NCBI RefSeq assembly: GCF_900155525.1
Contig: NZ_LT706942.1
Location: 112,553-176,552, forward strand
Reading direction: 5' to 3'
Source of the DNA: Mailhella massiliensis
GTDB lineage: Bacteria; Desulfobacterota; Desulfovibrionia; Desulfovibrionales; Desulfovibrionaceae
DNA: 64,000 bases
The translations under genes were made by a program, and so were the position numbers. The notes below the pieces were generated by a model, which saw only the letters and a list, made by a program, of their open reading frames with translations, ran no database searches and had not been told where the DNA came from. Positions 8,812-18,826 of this stretch are shown one piece after another; within the stretch, counting starts at the first letter, position 1, and every line of letters begins with the position of its first letter.

Positions 8812-11157
8812 GTGTTCCTTCCTTTTTCCTTCTTCTTTTCCCCGGTACGCCTTTTTCTGGCCGTTCTGGCGGCGTTATGGTGCCTTTCCTCCCCCGCTTT
8901 TGCGGCGGAAGGGCAGAAGTCTCTGACCACGCGCGGCGATACTCCCTGGACGCTCAACGCCGACAAGCTCGTCAGTCTGGACGACGGCGTGATCGTGGAA
9001 GCTTCGGGCGGCGTGCTGCTTCAGCGGGGCGAAGACTACATGAAGGCCGACTTCGCCAGATACTACACCACCACCAACTGGATTTTCGTTCAGGGGAATG
9101 TGGAAGCCCGCATGGGCCGGGACATGCTGAATGCCGCCGAAGCGGAGTTCGACCTCACCTCCCGTACCGGCTGGCTCAAGGAAGGTTCCATCTTCATCGC
9201 AGGCCCCCACATGTATGTGACGGGCGAAAAGGTGGACAAGCTTTTCGGCGACCGTTACCGCTTCAAGGACGCGCGGGTCACGGCCTGCGACGGCGATGTG
9301 CCGGCATGGTCTCTGGATACGAGTCTCGCGGAAATCGAGATCGACGGCTATGCCAGGCTTACCCACACCACGCTGAACATTCTCGACATGCCCGTGATGG
9401 AAGCTCCCTTTCTGGTGCTTCCGGCCAAAACCACCCGGCAGTCGGGCCTGCTCATGCCCGATTTCGGCTACAGCAGTCTGAACGGCGCCTTTGCCTCCGT
9501 TCCGTACTTTCAGGTCATCGACGAAAGTCGTGACATGACCTTCTATTCCACCTACATGAGCAGGGCCGGGTTCATGCCCGGTCTGGAATATCGTTCCCAT
9601 ACGCGCGATCAGGACAAGACCTGGCTTGCGCTCGACCTTCTTTACGACAGGCATACCTTCAGCACCGAAGCGGGCGACCGCATCAACGATACCGACGGCA
9701 AGATCAACACCAACGAGGAAAGGTTCTGGCTGCGCGGCATGGGCGACGGATTCGTCGGCGATTCGGGCTGGCGTTACCGTTACAATCTGGATTATGTGTC
9801 CGACCAGAACTTCCTGCGTCAGTTCCGCGACATGCGCACCGGCTTCAACCGTACCCGCGATTCGCTGTACGACATGTTCGGCCGCGATATTCAGGAAGTG
9901 GACCAGAACCGCGTAAGCGAAGGCTTCATCTACCGCGACTGGGATCGTTTCATGGTGTCTGCGGGCTTCCGCTACGAGCAGGATCCCTCGCTGGGGCACG
10001 GCAATCTTTCCCACAGTGAGGATACGCTGGTACAGCGCATTCCCGTGAACCTTTATCTCTTCAAGGGCCGCATGCTGGAAGACCTCCCCCTGGAACTTCA
10101 GGGCGAAGTGTCGAGCACCTATGAATACCGGGCCAAAGGCATACGCGGGCTCCGCACGGAAATTCACCCCGAGCTCAGCCTTCCCGTCAATCTCCCCGGC
10201 GCCTCCATGCTGCTGACGGGCGGCATACGCCAGACATACTACAACAGCAACCATACCGACCTGGTGGACAGCCAGCAGTGGACGCGCGGCGGGGGAACGA
10301 AGGACCGCTTCATTCCCGATGTGAGCGCGGAACTCTTCACCCAGGTTTCCCGCGTGTGGGACATGCCGGAAAACAGCCTGGAAGCCACGGCCGACAACGT
10401 GGGCAAAAGCAGCTGGACGGGGCTCCGGCATAAGGTGCAGCCCCGCCTGACCTATGCCTGGACGCCGGACAAGGATCAGTCCGAGAATCCCGTTTTTGAA
10501 GAGATGGACCGCATCAAGCCTTCGCAGCGGCTGCGGCTTTCCTTCACCAACCTCTTCACCGCCAGAAAGGAAACGGTGTCGGGAGCTCAGGGCAGCTACA
10601 AGGTTTCCGAATCCTATTTCGACCCCGTCCGCTGGGAAATCGCCACCGGCTACGATATCGACGAGGCCGGTCGTACCAGATACCGCGACTTGTACGGCCG
10701 TCGTCCCTGGATGGATACCTATTCCTACCTTGAGTTCAATCCCCTGAACTGGCTGAGCCTGTGGAACCGTCTGTACGTTTCCATGTACGGCGAAGGCGTG
10801 ACCCGCAGCGATACCGGCGCGACGCTGTCCAACAGCCGCTGGGGGTCGTGGAGCGTCTCGTACAGCACGCGCGACGAGAACTATAATTATCTTGATGAAA
10901 TGAAGCGCGACAATCTGAGCGACATCCGTTTCACTTCTCCGCAGCGCCTGCTGGTGAATACCATCACCTTCCGTCCCTGGAGCAATATCACCCTCTATTA
11001 CCGCACGGAAGACAACATTGAAACCGGCAGAAACTACGAACGCCGCTTCGTCATCGGCTATTACCATCAGTGCTTCCATATTCTCGGTTCCATACAGAGC
11101 AAGGCCAGGGATAATTCCTACCGCCTCATCCTTGAGCTTCCCGGTCTGAACTTCTGA
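8812..11157 (+). CDS. lptD: LPS-assembly outer-membrane protein LptD
   Basis: The outer-membrane beta-barrel that, with LptE, inserts LPS into the outer leaflet. From the chosen GTG start (8812, with GGAAA upstream) there is a signal peptide ending SSPAFA|AEG, then an OstA/LptA-like periplasmic domain (about residues 35-200: LNADKLVSL, GGVLLQRG, YMKADFARYY). A long barrel domain rich in alternating aromatic strands follows, ending in LPGLNF. Length about 781 residues matches the family. An ATG at 8644 would add 56 residues of non-signal-like sequence, so the internal GTG is preferred but not proven. comM follows within eight bases. Confidence 0.9.
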   Translation: MFLPFSFFFSPVRLFLAVLAALWCLSSPAFAAEGQKSLTTRGDTPWTLNADKLVSLDDGVIVEASGGVLLQRGEDYMKADFARYYTTTNWIFVQGNVEARMGRDMLNAAEAEFDLTSRTGWLKEGSIFIAGPHMYVTGEKVDKLFGDRYRFKDARVTACDGDVPAWSLDTSLAEIEIDGYARLTHTTLNILDMPVMEAPFLVLPAKTTRQSGLLMPDFGYSSLNGAFASVPYFQVIDESRDMTFYSTYMSRAGFMPGLEYRSHTRDQDKTWLALDLLYDRHTFSTEAGDRINDTDGKINTNEERFWLRGMGDGFVGDSGWRYRYNLDYVSDQNFLRQFRDMRTGFNRTRDSLYDMFGRDIQEVDQNRVSEGFIYRDWDRFMVSAGFRYEQDPSLGHGNLSHSEDTLVQRIPVNLYLFKGRMLEDLPLELQGEVSSTYEYRAKGIRGLRTEIHPELSLPVNLPGASMLLTGGIRQTYYNSNHTDLVDSQQWTRGGGTKDRFIPDVSAELFTQVSRVWDMPENSLEATADNVGKSSWTGLRHKVQPRLTYAWTPDKDQSENPVFEEMDRIKPSQRLRLSFTNLFTARKETVSGAQGSYKVSESYFDPVRWEIATGYDIDEAGRTRYRDLYGRRPWMDTYSYLEFNPLNWLSLWNRLYVSMYGEGVTRSDTGATLSNSRWGSWSVSYSTRDENYNYLDEMKRDNLSDIRFTSPQRLLVNTITFRPWSNITLYYRTEDNIETGRNYERRFVIGYYHQCFHILGSIQSKARDNSYRLILELPGLNF

Positions 11158-11164
11158 GGTCGCC

Positions 11165-12685
11165 ATGGTGGTACAGCTCGCCTGCGGCGCGATTCAGGGA
11201 GTGGACGCGTTCCGCGTTGATCTGGAGGTGGACTTCAGCCGTCAGGGCATGCCCTCCTTCGTGATGGTGGGGCTTGCCGAAGGCGCGGTGCGGGAATCGC
11301 GCGAGCGTGTGATGAAGGCGTTGCAGAATTCCAACTTCCGCCTGCCTCCCGGCCGCATCACGGTGAATCTCGCCCCGGCGGACAGGCGAAAGGAAGGGTC
11401 TGCCTACGATCTGCCTCTGGCGCTCGGGCTTCTGGCTGCGGCGGGCATACTCCCGGCCGAGATGCTGCGGGGCTGGTTTTTTGCCGCGGAACTTTCCCTG
11501 GACGGAAGACTCAAGCCCGTTCCCGGGGTGCTTCCCCTTGCCATACGGGCAAGGGAGGAAAAGGCGCGCGGCGTCATGGTTTCTCCCGACAACGGCGCGG
11601 AGGCGGCCATAGCCGAGGGGATCGACGTTTTCGCACCGCGCACGCTGGGGGAGGCCGTCGATTTTCTGACGGGCAGGCTTTCCCTTTCTCCCGTGGAACC
11701 TGCGCCCATGGCGGAGGGAACGGAACGATTTTTCGATCTGGCCGAGGTGAAGGGGCAGGAAAGGGCCAAGCGTGCCATGGAAGTGGCCGCCGCCGGCGCG
11801 CACAATCTTCTGTTCATCGGGCCTCCGGGCAGCGGGAAGACCATGCTTGCCCGGCGCATGAGCGGCATATTGCCCCCGCTTTCGCTGGAAGAAGCTCTGG
11901 AAGTGACCAAGATCTACAGCGTGGCCCGTATGCTGGAGGGGCGCGGTCTTGTCACCACCCGCCCGTTCCGTACGCCGCATCACAGCGATTCCAGCGTGTC
12001 CATCATCGGCGGAGGCATGCCTCCCCATCCCGGTGAGGTGAGCCTTGCCCACAGGGGCGTGCTTTTTCTGGACGAACTGCCCGAATTCCAGCGCCAGGCG
12101 CTGGAGGTGCTCCGGCAGCCTCTGGAACAGGGAACGGTATTCATTTCCCGTGCCGCCTACGCCGTATCCTATCCCGCCGACTTCATGCTGCTTGCGGCCA
12201 TGAATCCCTGTCCCTGCGGCTACAGTACCGATCCGCGCCATGAATGTACCTGTACGGCGCAGGCCATAGCCCGCTACCGGGCGAAACTTTCCGGCCCGCT
12301 TCTGGACCGCATTGATCTGCATGTGGAGGTTCCTGCCGTATCCTATGCGGAAATCCGCGCGGAGCGATCCGGGCCTTCCTCGGCAGAAGTGCGGGAACGG
12401 GTCATACGCGCAAGAGAGGTGCAGACGGCCCGCTACAGGGGCACGAACTGCCGTACCAACGCCGATCTGTCGGGCGGTATGCTTGAGGAGCATTGCCGCC
12501 TCGGCAATGCGGAGCAGGAATTTCTCGGCCGGGCCGTGGAGACTCTGGCGCTTTCGGCCCGGGCCTATACCCGTATCCTGCGGGTGGCAAGAACCATCGC
12601 CGATCTTGACGGCGCGAAGGACATCGCGCTTGCGCACCTTGCCGAGGCCATCAGCTGCCGGGTGCTGGACAGAGGGCAGATATGA
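11165..12685 (+). CDS. comM: ComM/YifB family AAA+ ATPase (Mg-chelatase-like)
   Basis: A hexameric AAA+ helicase that promotes branch migration during natural transformation in species where it has been studied. The 506-residue product has the ComM N-terminal domain (VDAFRVDLEVDFS, FVMVGLAEGAVRES). The Walker A motif GPPGSGKTMLARRM, a Walker B (GVLFLDELPEF) and the C-terminal Mg-chelatase extension (CPCGY...C) follow. The start has GAGG upstream, seven bases past the lptD stop. It overlaps lnt by four bases. With comEC further on, the window holds two natural-competence-type genes, which does not prove transformability. Confidence 0.93.
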   Translation: MVVQLACGAIQGVDAFRVDLEVDFSRQGMPSFVMVGLAEGAVRESRERVMKALQNSNFRLPPGRITVNLAPADRRKEGSAYDLPLALGLLAAAGILPAEMLRGWFFAAELSLDGRLKPVPGVLPLAIRAREEKARGVMVSPDNGAEAAIAEGIDVFAPRTLGEAVDFLTGRLSLSPVEPAPMAEGTERFFDLAEVKGQERAKRAMEVAAAGAHNLLFIGPPGSGKTMLARRMSGILPPLSLEEALEVTKIYSVARMLEGRGLVTTRPFRTPHHSDSSVSIIGGGMPPHPGEVSLAHRGVLFLDELPEFQRQALEVLRQPLEQGTVFISRAAYAVSYPADFMLLAAMNPCPCGYSTDPRHECTCTAQAIARYRAKLSGPLLDRIDLHVEVPAVSYAEIRAERSGPSSAEVRERVIRAREVQTARYRGTNCRTNADLSGGMLEEHCRLGNAEQEFLGRAVETLALSARAYTRILRVARTIADLDGAKDIALAHLAEAISCRVLDRGQI

Positions 12686-14370
12686 TTTTTTCCCGGTTTT
12701 TCTGCGCAGCCCTGGTGGTCTGCGGTTCTCTCGGGCTTTTTCTGGGCACGGCCAATCCCTTTTTCCATGTGCCCGGCGCCGTACTCGTGTACCCTGCGTG
12801 CCTTCTTCTGGCCTCGCGGGGGCGGCATCCCTTCCGGCTGGGCTGGTGCGTCGGCATTCCCGGAGCGGCGGGGGCCCTGTACTGGATAGCCGTGGCCGCG
12901 CATATGTACGGCGGCTTTCCGTGGCTTCTGGCTGCCCCCTGTTCCATACTTCTCGGCATGTATGTGGCCTTGTGGGGAGGACTGTTCTGCTTCTGTGCGT
13001 CAAGGCTCCTCGGCCTGCCTGCGTGGAAGCGGAGCCTGGCGCTGGGGCTTTTGTGGTTTCTGCTGGAATGGACGCGCGGCTGGTTCTGCACCGGATTTTC
13101 CTGGCTGACGCTCTCTTCGGGCCTTGCGGCCTGGCCCGTGCTTATGCAGCCTTTGAGCGTTCTTGGCGAATACGGGTATTCCGGTCTGCTGGCGGCGGTG
13201 ACATTCCTTTTGTGCGAAGGGGTGCTTTGCCGCAGGGAAAACAGGCGTGACGGCGTGCGGCTTCTGGCTTCAGGCGCGTGCATTGCCGCAGCCGTGGCCG
13301 TTTTCGGAGCGTGGCGGATGCAGGTTCTGCCGGAGAAGCTGGCCGCGGAAGGCGTGCCCGTTGCCTGCACCATGGTACAGGGAAGCGTGCGGCAGGATGT
13401 GAAGTGGTCGCCCGAATATCAGCGGCAGACCCTGGAGCATTACATCCGTCTCAGCGTGGATGGCGTGCGCGCCGCGATGAACGGACTTGCCGGAACGGGC
13501 AGAGGCCCGGGCCGGGAGGAGATTGCCTCATCCCTGGGCCAGCCGCTGGGGAGCAGGCCCGACGCGGCGCTTGCGCCCGCACTGCCCGATTTCATTCTCT
13601 GGCCGGAAACGGCCATGCCCTTCGCCTATCCCGCCTCTCCTCTTTCCCGGGAACTGAACGCCTTTGCCGACGGGCTCGGCATTCCCCTTTTGTTCGGCGC
13701 GCCGGGCGTGGAACGGCGCATCGGAGGCGCAACGGCGCTGTTCAACCGTGCGTTCATGCTTTCGCCGGAGGGCAATGCCGTGCATTACGACAAGGAGCAT
13801 CTTGTTCCCTTCGGGGAATATCTGCCTCCCGTTCTCGACTGGAAGATATTCGAGTCCCTGCTGCAGGGGCTCGGGGGCTTCACGGCGGGCGGGGGAGACA
13901 GGCTCTTTCCTCTGGAGCTGAAGGGGCGGGGCAGGGTGGACATGGGGATGCTCATCTGCTATGAGGCGATCTTTCCCGAACTTTCCCGCAAGCGCGTGGC
14001 CGGCGGCGCGCAGCTTCTGCTGAACATCAGCAACGACGCCTGGTACGACTATACCTCCGCGCCCATGCAGCACCTCCAGCTTTCCCTCATGAGGGCTGTG
14101 GAGCAGGGACGTTATGTGCTGCGAGCCACCAACAGCGGCATCACGGCCGTGCTCGATCCTCTGGGAGGAGTGCATGCCATGGGCTCGGCATCGGACGGCT
14201 ACGCGCTTTTTCTTTCCGGGAGCCTTACGGGCACGGCGCTTGCCTTGCAGGGACATACGCCGTATTTTTATCTTCATCCGTGGCTGCCCGCTCTTGCTCT
14301 CGCGCTTCTTGCCGGCCTTTCTCTGCCCGTGCTTTGCGCAGGAAGAGGGAAAAAGAGCCGCGGACGTTGA
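12682..14370 (+). CDS. lnt: Apolipoprotein N-acyltransferase
   Basis: An inner-membrane enzyme adding the third acyl chain to lipoproteins. About eight hydrophobic segments surround a periplasmic nitrilase-fold (CN-hydrolase) domain at roughly residues 225-500. The catalytic triad is visible: Glu in LWPETAMPF, Lys in HYDKEHLVPFGEY and Cys in MLICYEAIFPE. At 562 residues it is slightly longer than the Escherichia coli enzyme, partly through an insertion before the glutamate. Its start overlaps comM in an ATGA junction. lgt, an earlier enzyme of the same pathway, lies elsewhere in this window. Confidence 0.94.
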   Translation: MIFSRFFCAALVVCGSLGLFLGTANPFFHVPGAVLVYPACLLLASRGRHPFRLGWCVGIPGAAGALYWIAVAAHMYGGFPWLLAAPCSILLGMYVALWGGLFCFCASRLLGLPAWKRSLALGLLWFLLEWTRGWFCTGFSWLTLSSGLAAWPVLMQPLSVLGEYGYSGLLAAVTFLLCEGVLCRRENRRDGVRLLASGACIAAAVAVFGAWRMQVLPEKLAAEGVPVACTMVQGSVRQDVKWSPEYQRQTLEHYIRLSVDGVRAAMNGLAGTGRGPGREEIASSLGQPLGSRPDAALAPALPDFILWPETAMPFAYPASPLSRELNAFADGLGIPLLFGAPGVERRIGGATALFNRAFMLSPEGNAVHYDKEHLVPFGEYLPPVLDWKIFESLLQGLGGFTAGGGDRLFPLELKGRGRVDMGMLICYEAIFPELSRKRVAGGAQLLLNISNDAWYDYTSAPMQHLQLSLMRAVEQGRYVLRATNSGITAVLDPLGGVHAMGSASDGYALFLSGSLTGTALALQGHTPYFYLHPWLPALALALLAGLSLPVLCAGRGKKSRGR

Positions 14371-14414
14371 TGAGAGCTCATCGATTAAAACATACCATAC
14401 AAAAGGATACCGTT

Positions 14415-15528
14415 ATGCTTCAGTTGGCCGAACTGCGTTCCCGCTGTCATGCCCTTGCCGAACAGTTCAATTCCCTCTGGGGGCGTCTTTGACCTGCCCA
14501 CGCGGGAGGCGCGCCTTCAGGAAATAGAACAGATCATTTCCCGGCCCGATGCCTGGGCCGATCAGGAAAAAATGACCCCCATACTCAGGGAAAAGAGCCG
14601 TGTGGAAGCGGAAGTCGCCCGTTTCCGTGAACTTCGCTCCAGCTATGAGGAAATGGAGGAGTGGCTCGGCTTTGTTTCCGAGGGCGAGGAAGAAGCCCTG
14701 GAAACCTTGAACGAACAGGCCGACATTCTGGAAAAGCTGCTGACGGAAACGGAAATGACCGTGCTGCTCAGCGGCGAGGCCGATCACATGGACGCTCTTT
14801 TGGATATTCATCCCGGAGCGGGCGGTACCGAGGCTCAGGACTGGGCGGAAATGCTGGAACGCATGTATCTGCGCTGGGCCGAAAGCCATCAGATCAAGGC
14901 CGAAATCGTGGATTTTCTGCCCGGGGAAGAAGCGGGCATCAAGGCGGTTACCATACGGATGCAGGGCGAGAACGCCTACGGCCTGCTCAAGGGAGAGAAG
15001 GGCATTCACCGGCTCATCCGCATTTCCCCCTACGATGCTTCCGGCAGGCGGCATACGTCCTTTGCTTCCGTGGACCTCATTCCCGATGCCGGGGAGATTT
15101 CCAACATCGAAATCAGGGAATGCGATCTGCGCATCGACGTGTACCGTGCTTCCGGCGCGGGCGGCCAGCATGTGAACAAAACGGAATCGGCCGTGCGCAT
15201 CACGCATATTCCCACGGGCATCGTGGCGCAGTGCCAGAACGAGCGTTCCCAGCAGAGCAACCGCGAAAGCGCCATGCGCGTGCTCAAGGCGCGACTCTAC
15301 GCCTATGAACAGAGCAAGCGCGACGCCGCGCGTCAGGCCGACTATGCAGGCAAGGACGCCATAGCCTTCGGCAGCCAGATACGCACCTATACCCTTCAGC
15401 CCTACAGGCTGGTGAAGGATCACCGTACGGGCTGCGAATGCGGCGATGTGGATGCCGTGCTGAACGGACGCATCGATACATTCCTGCGCGATTACCTTCT
15501 CTACCAGCACGAACACAGCCGTCAATAG
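14415..15528 (+). CDS. prfB: Peptide chain release factor 2, programmed +1 frameshift
   Basis: Recognises UGA and UAA stop codons and releases the peptide. It is encoded as join(14415-14489, 14491-15528). The first frame stops at TGA (14490-14492) within CTT-TGA-C, preceded by a GGGGG Shine-Dalgarno-like run, the classic RF2 autoregulatory slip site. When RF2 is scarce the ribosome shifts +1 and reads on. The GGQ motif is present (GAGGQHVNKTES). The stop-recognition tripeptide reads SPY (ISPYDASGRRHTSF) rather than the usual SPF. The start has AAAGGA upstream. Confidence 0.96.
14487..14492 (+). promoter_or_regulatory. RF2 programmed frameshift site
   Basis: CTT TGA with a following C, preceded by a G-run that can pair with the 16S rRNA tail three bases upstream. 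The tRNA on CUU slips to UUU and decoding continues at GAC (14491). This matches the known prfB element, here as TGGGGGCGTCTTTGAC. Confidence 0.95.
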
Positions 15529-15538
15529 GCGTTTTTCC

Positions 15539-15566
15539 TTGCAAGGCAACGGATTTAGGGTTATAG
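15539..15566 (+). promoter_or_regulatory. Possible promoter of the HU-type gene
   Basis: TTGCAA (15539-15544), a 16-bp spacer and TTATAG (15561-15566) lie about 105 bases before the start codon. A small hairpin CTGCCG...CGGCAG sits in the leader at about 15628-15647. The call is weak. Confidence 0.35.
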
Positions 15567-15671
15567 AAAACTGGCTTGCCATAATGGAGTTCACCGGGGG
15601 CATCCCCAGCATCATAATCCTTCTCCCTGCCGGCACGCCTCGGCAGGTTAATACCGTATGACGGAGATGTC

Positions 15672-15950
15672 ATGAATAAAAGCGAACTGATCAAGAATCT
15701 CGCCGAACAGTCCAATGTGTCGCTGGATGAAGCTACCCTTGTGGTCAATACCTTTGTTGACTGCATGAAGGAGGCTCTCCTGGCCGGCGATCGCGTGGAG
15801 ATCCGCGGTTTCGGCAGCTTCAAGGTTAAAGAATACGGTTCCTATGCTGGGCGCAACCCCCGTACGGGCGACCGTGTGGAAGTGAGCCCCAAGCGTCTTC
15901 CCTTCTTCCGTGCCGGTAAGGAACTCAAGGAATACCTCAATAACGACTAG
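15672..15950 (+). CDS. HU/IHF-family DNA-binding protein
   Basis: A small basic nucleoid protein that bends DNA as a dimer. The 92-residue product has the full HU/IHF layout: helical N-terminus (MNKSELIKNLAEQ), the GFGSFKV motif, and the DNA-binding arm with GRNPRTGDRVEV and the intercalating proline. The C-terminal PKRLPFFRAGKELKE helix completes it. The arm sequence is shared by HU and IHF-beta, so I do not choose between them. Its start has GGAG five bases upstream. A monocistronic gene with its own leader and a strong terminator. Confidence 0.94.
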   Translation: MNKSELIKNLAEQSNVSLDEATLVVNTFVDCMKEALLAGDRVEIRGFGSFKVKEYGSYAGRNPRTGDRVEVSPKRLPFFRAGKELKEYLNND

Positions 15951-16101
15951 GCGTTTCGTCGGCCTCGGGGCCGCTTGGAGAGTCTGGGCGGCTCGTTTTC
16001 GCAGCAGGCGCGTGCGGCTTCAAGGGCCGGAAAAAACGCGTGAAGGGCGTTTGTCGCCTGCGCGGAGGCATGGCGGGATATTTCCCCGCGCGTGATGCGC
16101 G

Positions 16102-16134
16102 AAAAAAGGCAGGTTTTGCAACCTGCCTTTTTTT
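16102..16134 (+). terminator. Intrinsic terminator after the HU-type gene
   Basis: AAAAAAGGCAGGTT-TTGC-AACCTGCCTTTTTTT is a perfect stem with a seven-base T-run. It is symmetric enough to work in both directions. Confidence 0.9.
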
Positions 16135-16218
16135 CATGGATTCTGCCAGAGGAGCTTTTTTCTTGAGCTTGCGGGCATTGTCGCGTAAGTTCAGCCGAAC
16201 GGAAAAAAGGAAGGAATT

Positions 16219-17010
16219 ATGTCACTCATGCGTTTTGTGTCGTGGAACGTCAACGGGTTCCGCGCCGTCAGCAAAAAGCCCGACTGGGAATGGTTTTCCC
16301 GCACGAAGGCCGATGTGGTCTCCCTGCAGGAAACCAAGGCCTCCCCGGAACAGATTCCCGCATCTCAGCGCGAGCCGGAGGGCTGGAGCTCGTGGTGGTC
16401 GGCCTCCACGGTGAAGAAGGGATATTCCGGCGTGGCCGTGTTCAGCCGCAGGGAGCCCATGCGTGTGGAACATGAGCTGCCCGACCCGGATTATCACGGG
16501 GAAGGGCGAGTGCTGCATCTGGAGTTTCCCGAACTGCACTTTTTCAATATCTACTTTCCCAACGGCGGGGAGGAGCTGGAAAAGGGCGTGTTCAGGCGCG
16601 TGCCGTACAAGATGGGCTTTTTCAACGCCTTTCTGGACTATGCGGAGGAACTGCGTGAGGACAAGCCCATCGTGGTATGCGGCGACTTCAATATCTCCCA
16701 CCGGGAAATAGACCTGGCCCGTCCGAAGGAAAACGTGTTCAACACCGGCTTTCTGCCGGAAGAGCGCGCCTGGATGGACCGTTTTGTGGAAGCCGGTTAT
16801 GTGGACACCTTCCGCCATGTGCATGGCGACGAGGAGGGGGCCTACAGCTGGTGGTCGTACAAGACGCGGGCGCGCGAGCGCAATATAGGGTGGCGGCTGG
16901 ACTACTTTTTTGTTTCGTCCGAATTGCGGAATCATATCCGCGATGCATGGATAGAAAACGATGTGTACGGTTCCGATCACTGCCCCGTGGGGCTGGCGCT
17001 GGAACTGTGA
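16219..17010 (+). CDS. xth: Exodeoxyribonuclease III
   Basis: A base-excision repair enzyme with AP endonuclease and 3'-5' exonuclease activity. The 263-residue product carries the exonuclease-endonuclease-phosphatase fold: WNVNGFRA at the N-terminus, the metal glutamate in LQETKA, the catalytic GDFNISHREIDL, and GSDHCPV at the end. The ATG at 16219 follows AAGGAAGG. It stands alone between two terminators. Confidence 0.94.
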   Translation: MSLMRFVSWNVNGFRAVSKKPDWEWFSRTKADVVSLQETKASPEQIPASQREPEGWSSWWSASTVKKGYSGVAVFSRREPMRVEHELPDPDYHGEGRVLHLEFPELHFFNIYFPNGGEELEKGVFRRVPYKMGFFNAFLDYAEELREDKPIVVCGDFNISHREIDLARPKENVFNTGFLPEERAWMDRFVEAGYVDTFRHVHGDEEGAYSWWSYKTRARERNIGWRLDYFFVSSELRNHIRDAWIENDVYGSDHCPVGLALEL

Positions 17011-17052
17011 TGCCGGGGCGGCAATGCCGCCCTGCAGGGAAAAGAGCGGCGG

Positions 17053-17099
17053 GCATCCCCCGCCTTTTTTACGCGAAGGCGCGGGGGATGCGCGTTTTC
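17053..17099 (+). terminator. Probable terminator after xth
   Basis: GCATCCCCCGCC pairs imperfectly with GGCGCGGGGGATGC around an inner TTTTTT-ACGCGAA loop; CGCGTTTTCC follows. The tail is short. Confidence 0.5.
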
Positions 17100-17287
17100 C
17101 GCAGACCATGCGGAAAGCCTGCGTACGGATGCGGGAAATGTTCCCGCTGATGGACGGCTTTTTCCGAAAGATACGCCGGAGAGGAAAGAATACTCCGGTG
17201 TACGTTGCCGCAGGTAAGAAAAACGCCCTTCAGAGAAGGGCGACGTTGAGGAAGGAATATGAACGCTGAGCGCAGAACGCAGGGTAT

Positions 17288-17313
17288 AAAAAAAGCCCCG
17301 ATGGAATCGGGGC
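17288..17313 (-). terminator. Intrinsic terminator after tRNA-His
   Basis: On the minus strand GCCCCGAT-TCC-ATCGGGGC is followed by seven T residues, seven bases past the tRNA 3' end. Confidence 0.9.
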
Positions 17314-17319
17314 GAAATA

Positions 17320-17396
17320 TGGGGCGAATAACAGGGTTTGAACCTGCGACCCCCTGGGCCACAACCAGGTGCTCTGCCAACTGAGCTATATTCGCC
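17320..17396 (-). tRNA. tRNA-His (GTG anticodon)
   Basis: Read on the minus strand, the cloverleaf starts GGCGAATATAGCTCAG and ends TTATTCGCCCCA. The anticodon arm CCTGG-TTGTGGC-CCAGG gives GTG, histidine. The extra 5' G (G-1) opposite C73, the identity mark of tRNA-His, is present in the DNA. The T-arm GGTTCGAACC is standard and CCA is encoded. It is divergent from murA. Confidence 0.95.
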
Positions 17397-17471
17397 GTGC
17401 AGAAAGAGTAATTATTCGATTGCCGGAAAATAGTCAAGCGTTTTTTTTGCAATCTTTTCGGAGGATGAAAT

Positions 17472-18776
<1,305 letters not shown>

Positions 18777-18781
18777 TATCC

Positions 18782-18820
18782 GGCCTTTCCGGTGCGCCCG
18801 CGTATCGGAAAGGCCTTCTT
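18782..18820 (+). terminator. Hairpin between murA and comEC
   Basis: GGCCTTTCCG (18782-18791) pairs with CGGAAAGGCC (18806-18815), then TTCTT. It lies in the 50-bp gap between the genes and may attenuate rather than stop transcription. Confidence 0.55.
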
Positions 18821-18826
18821 CGCCGT

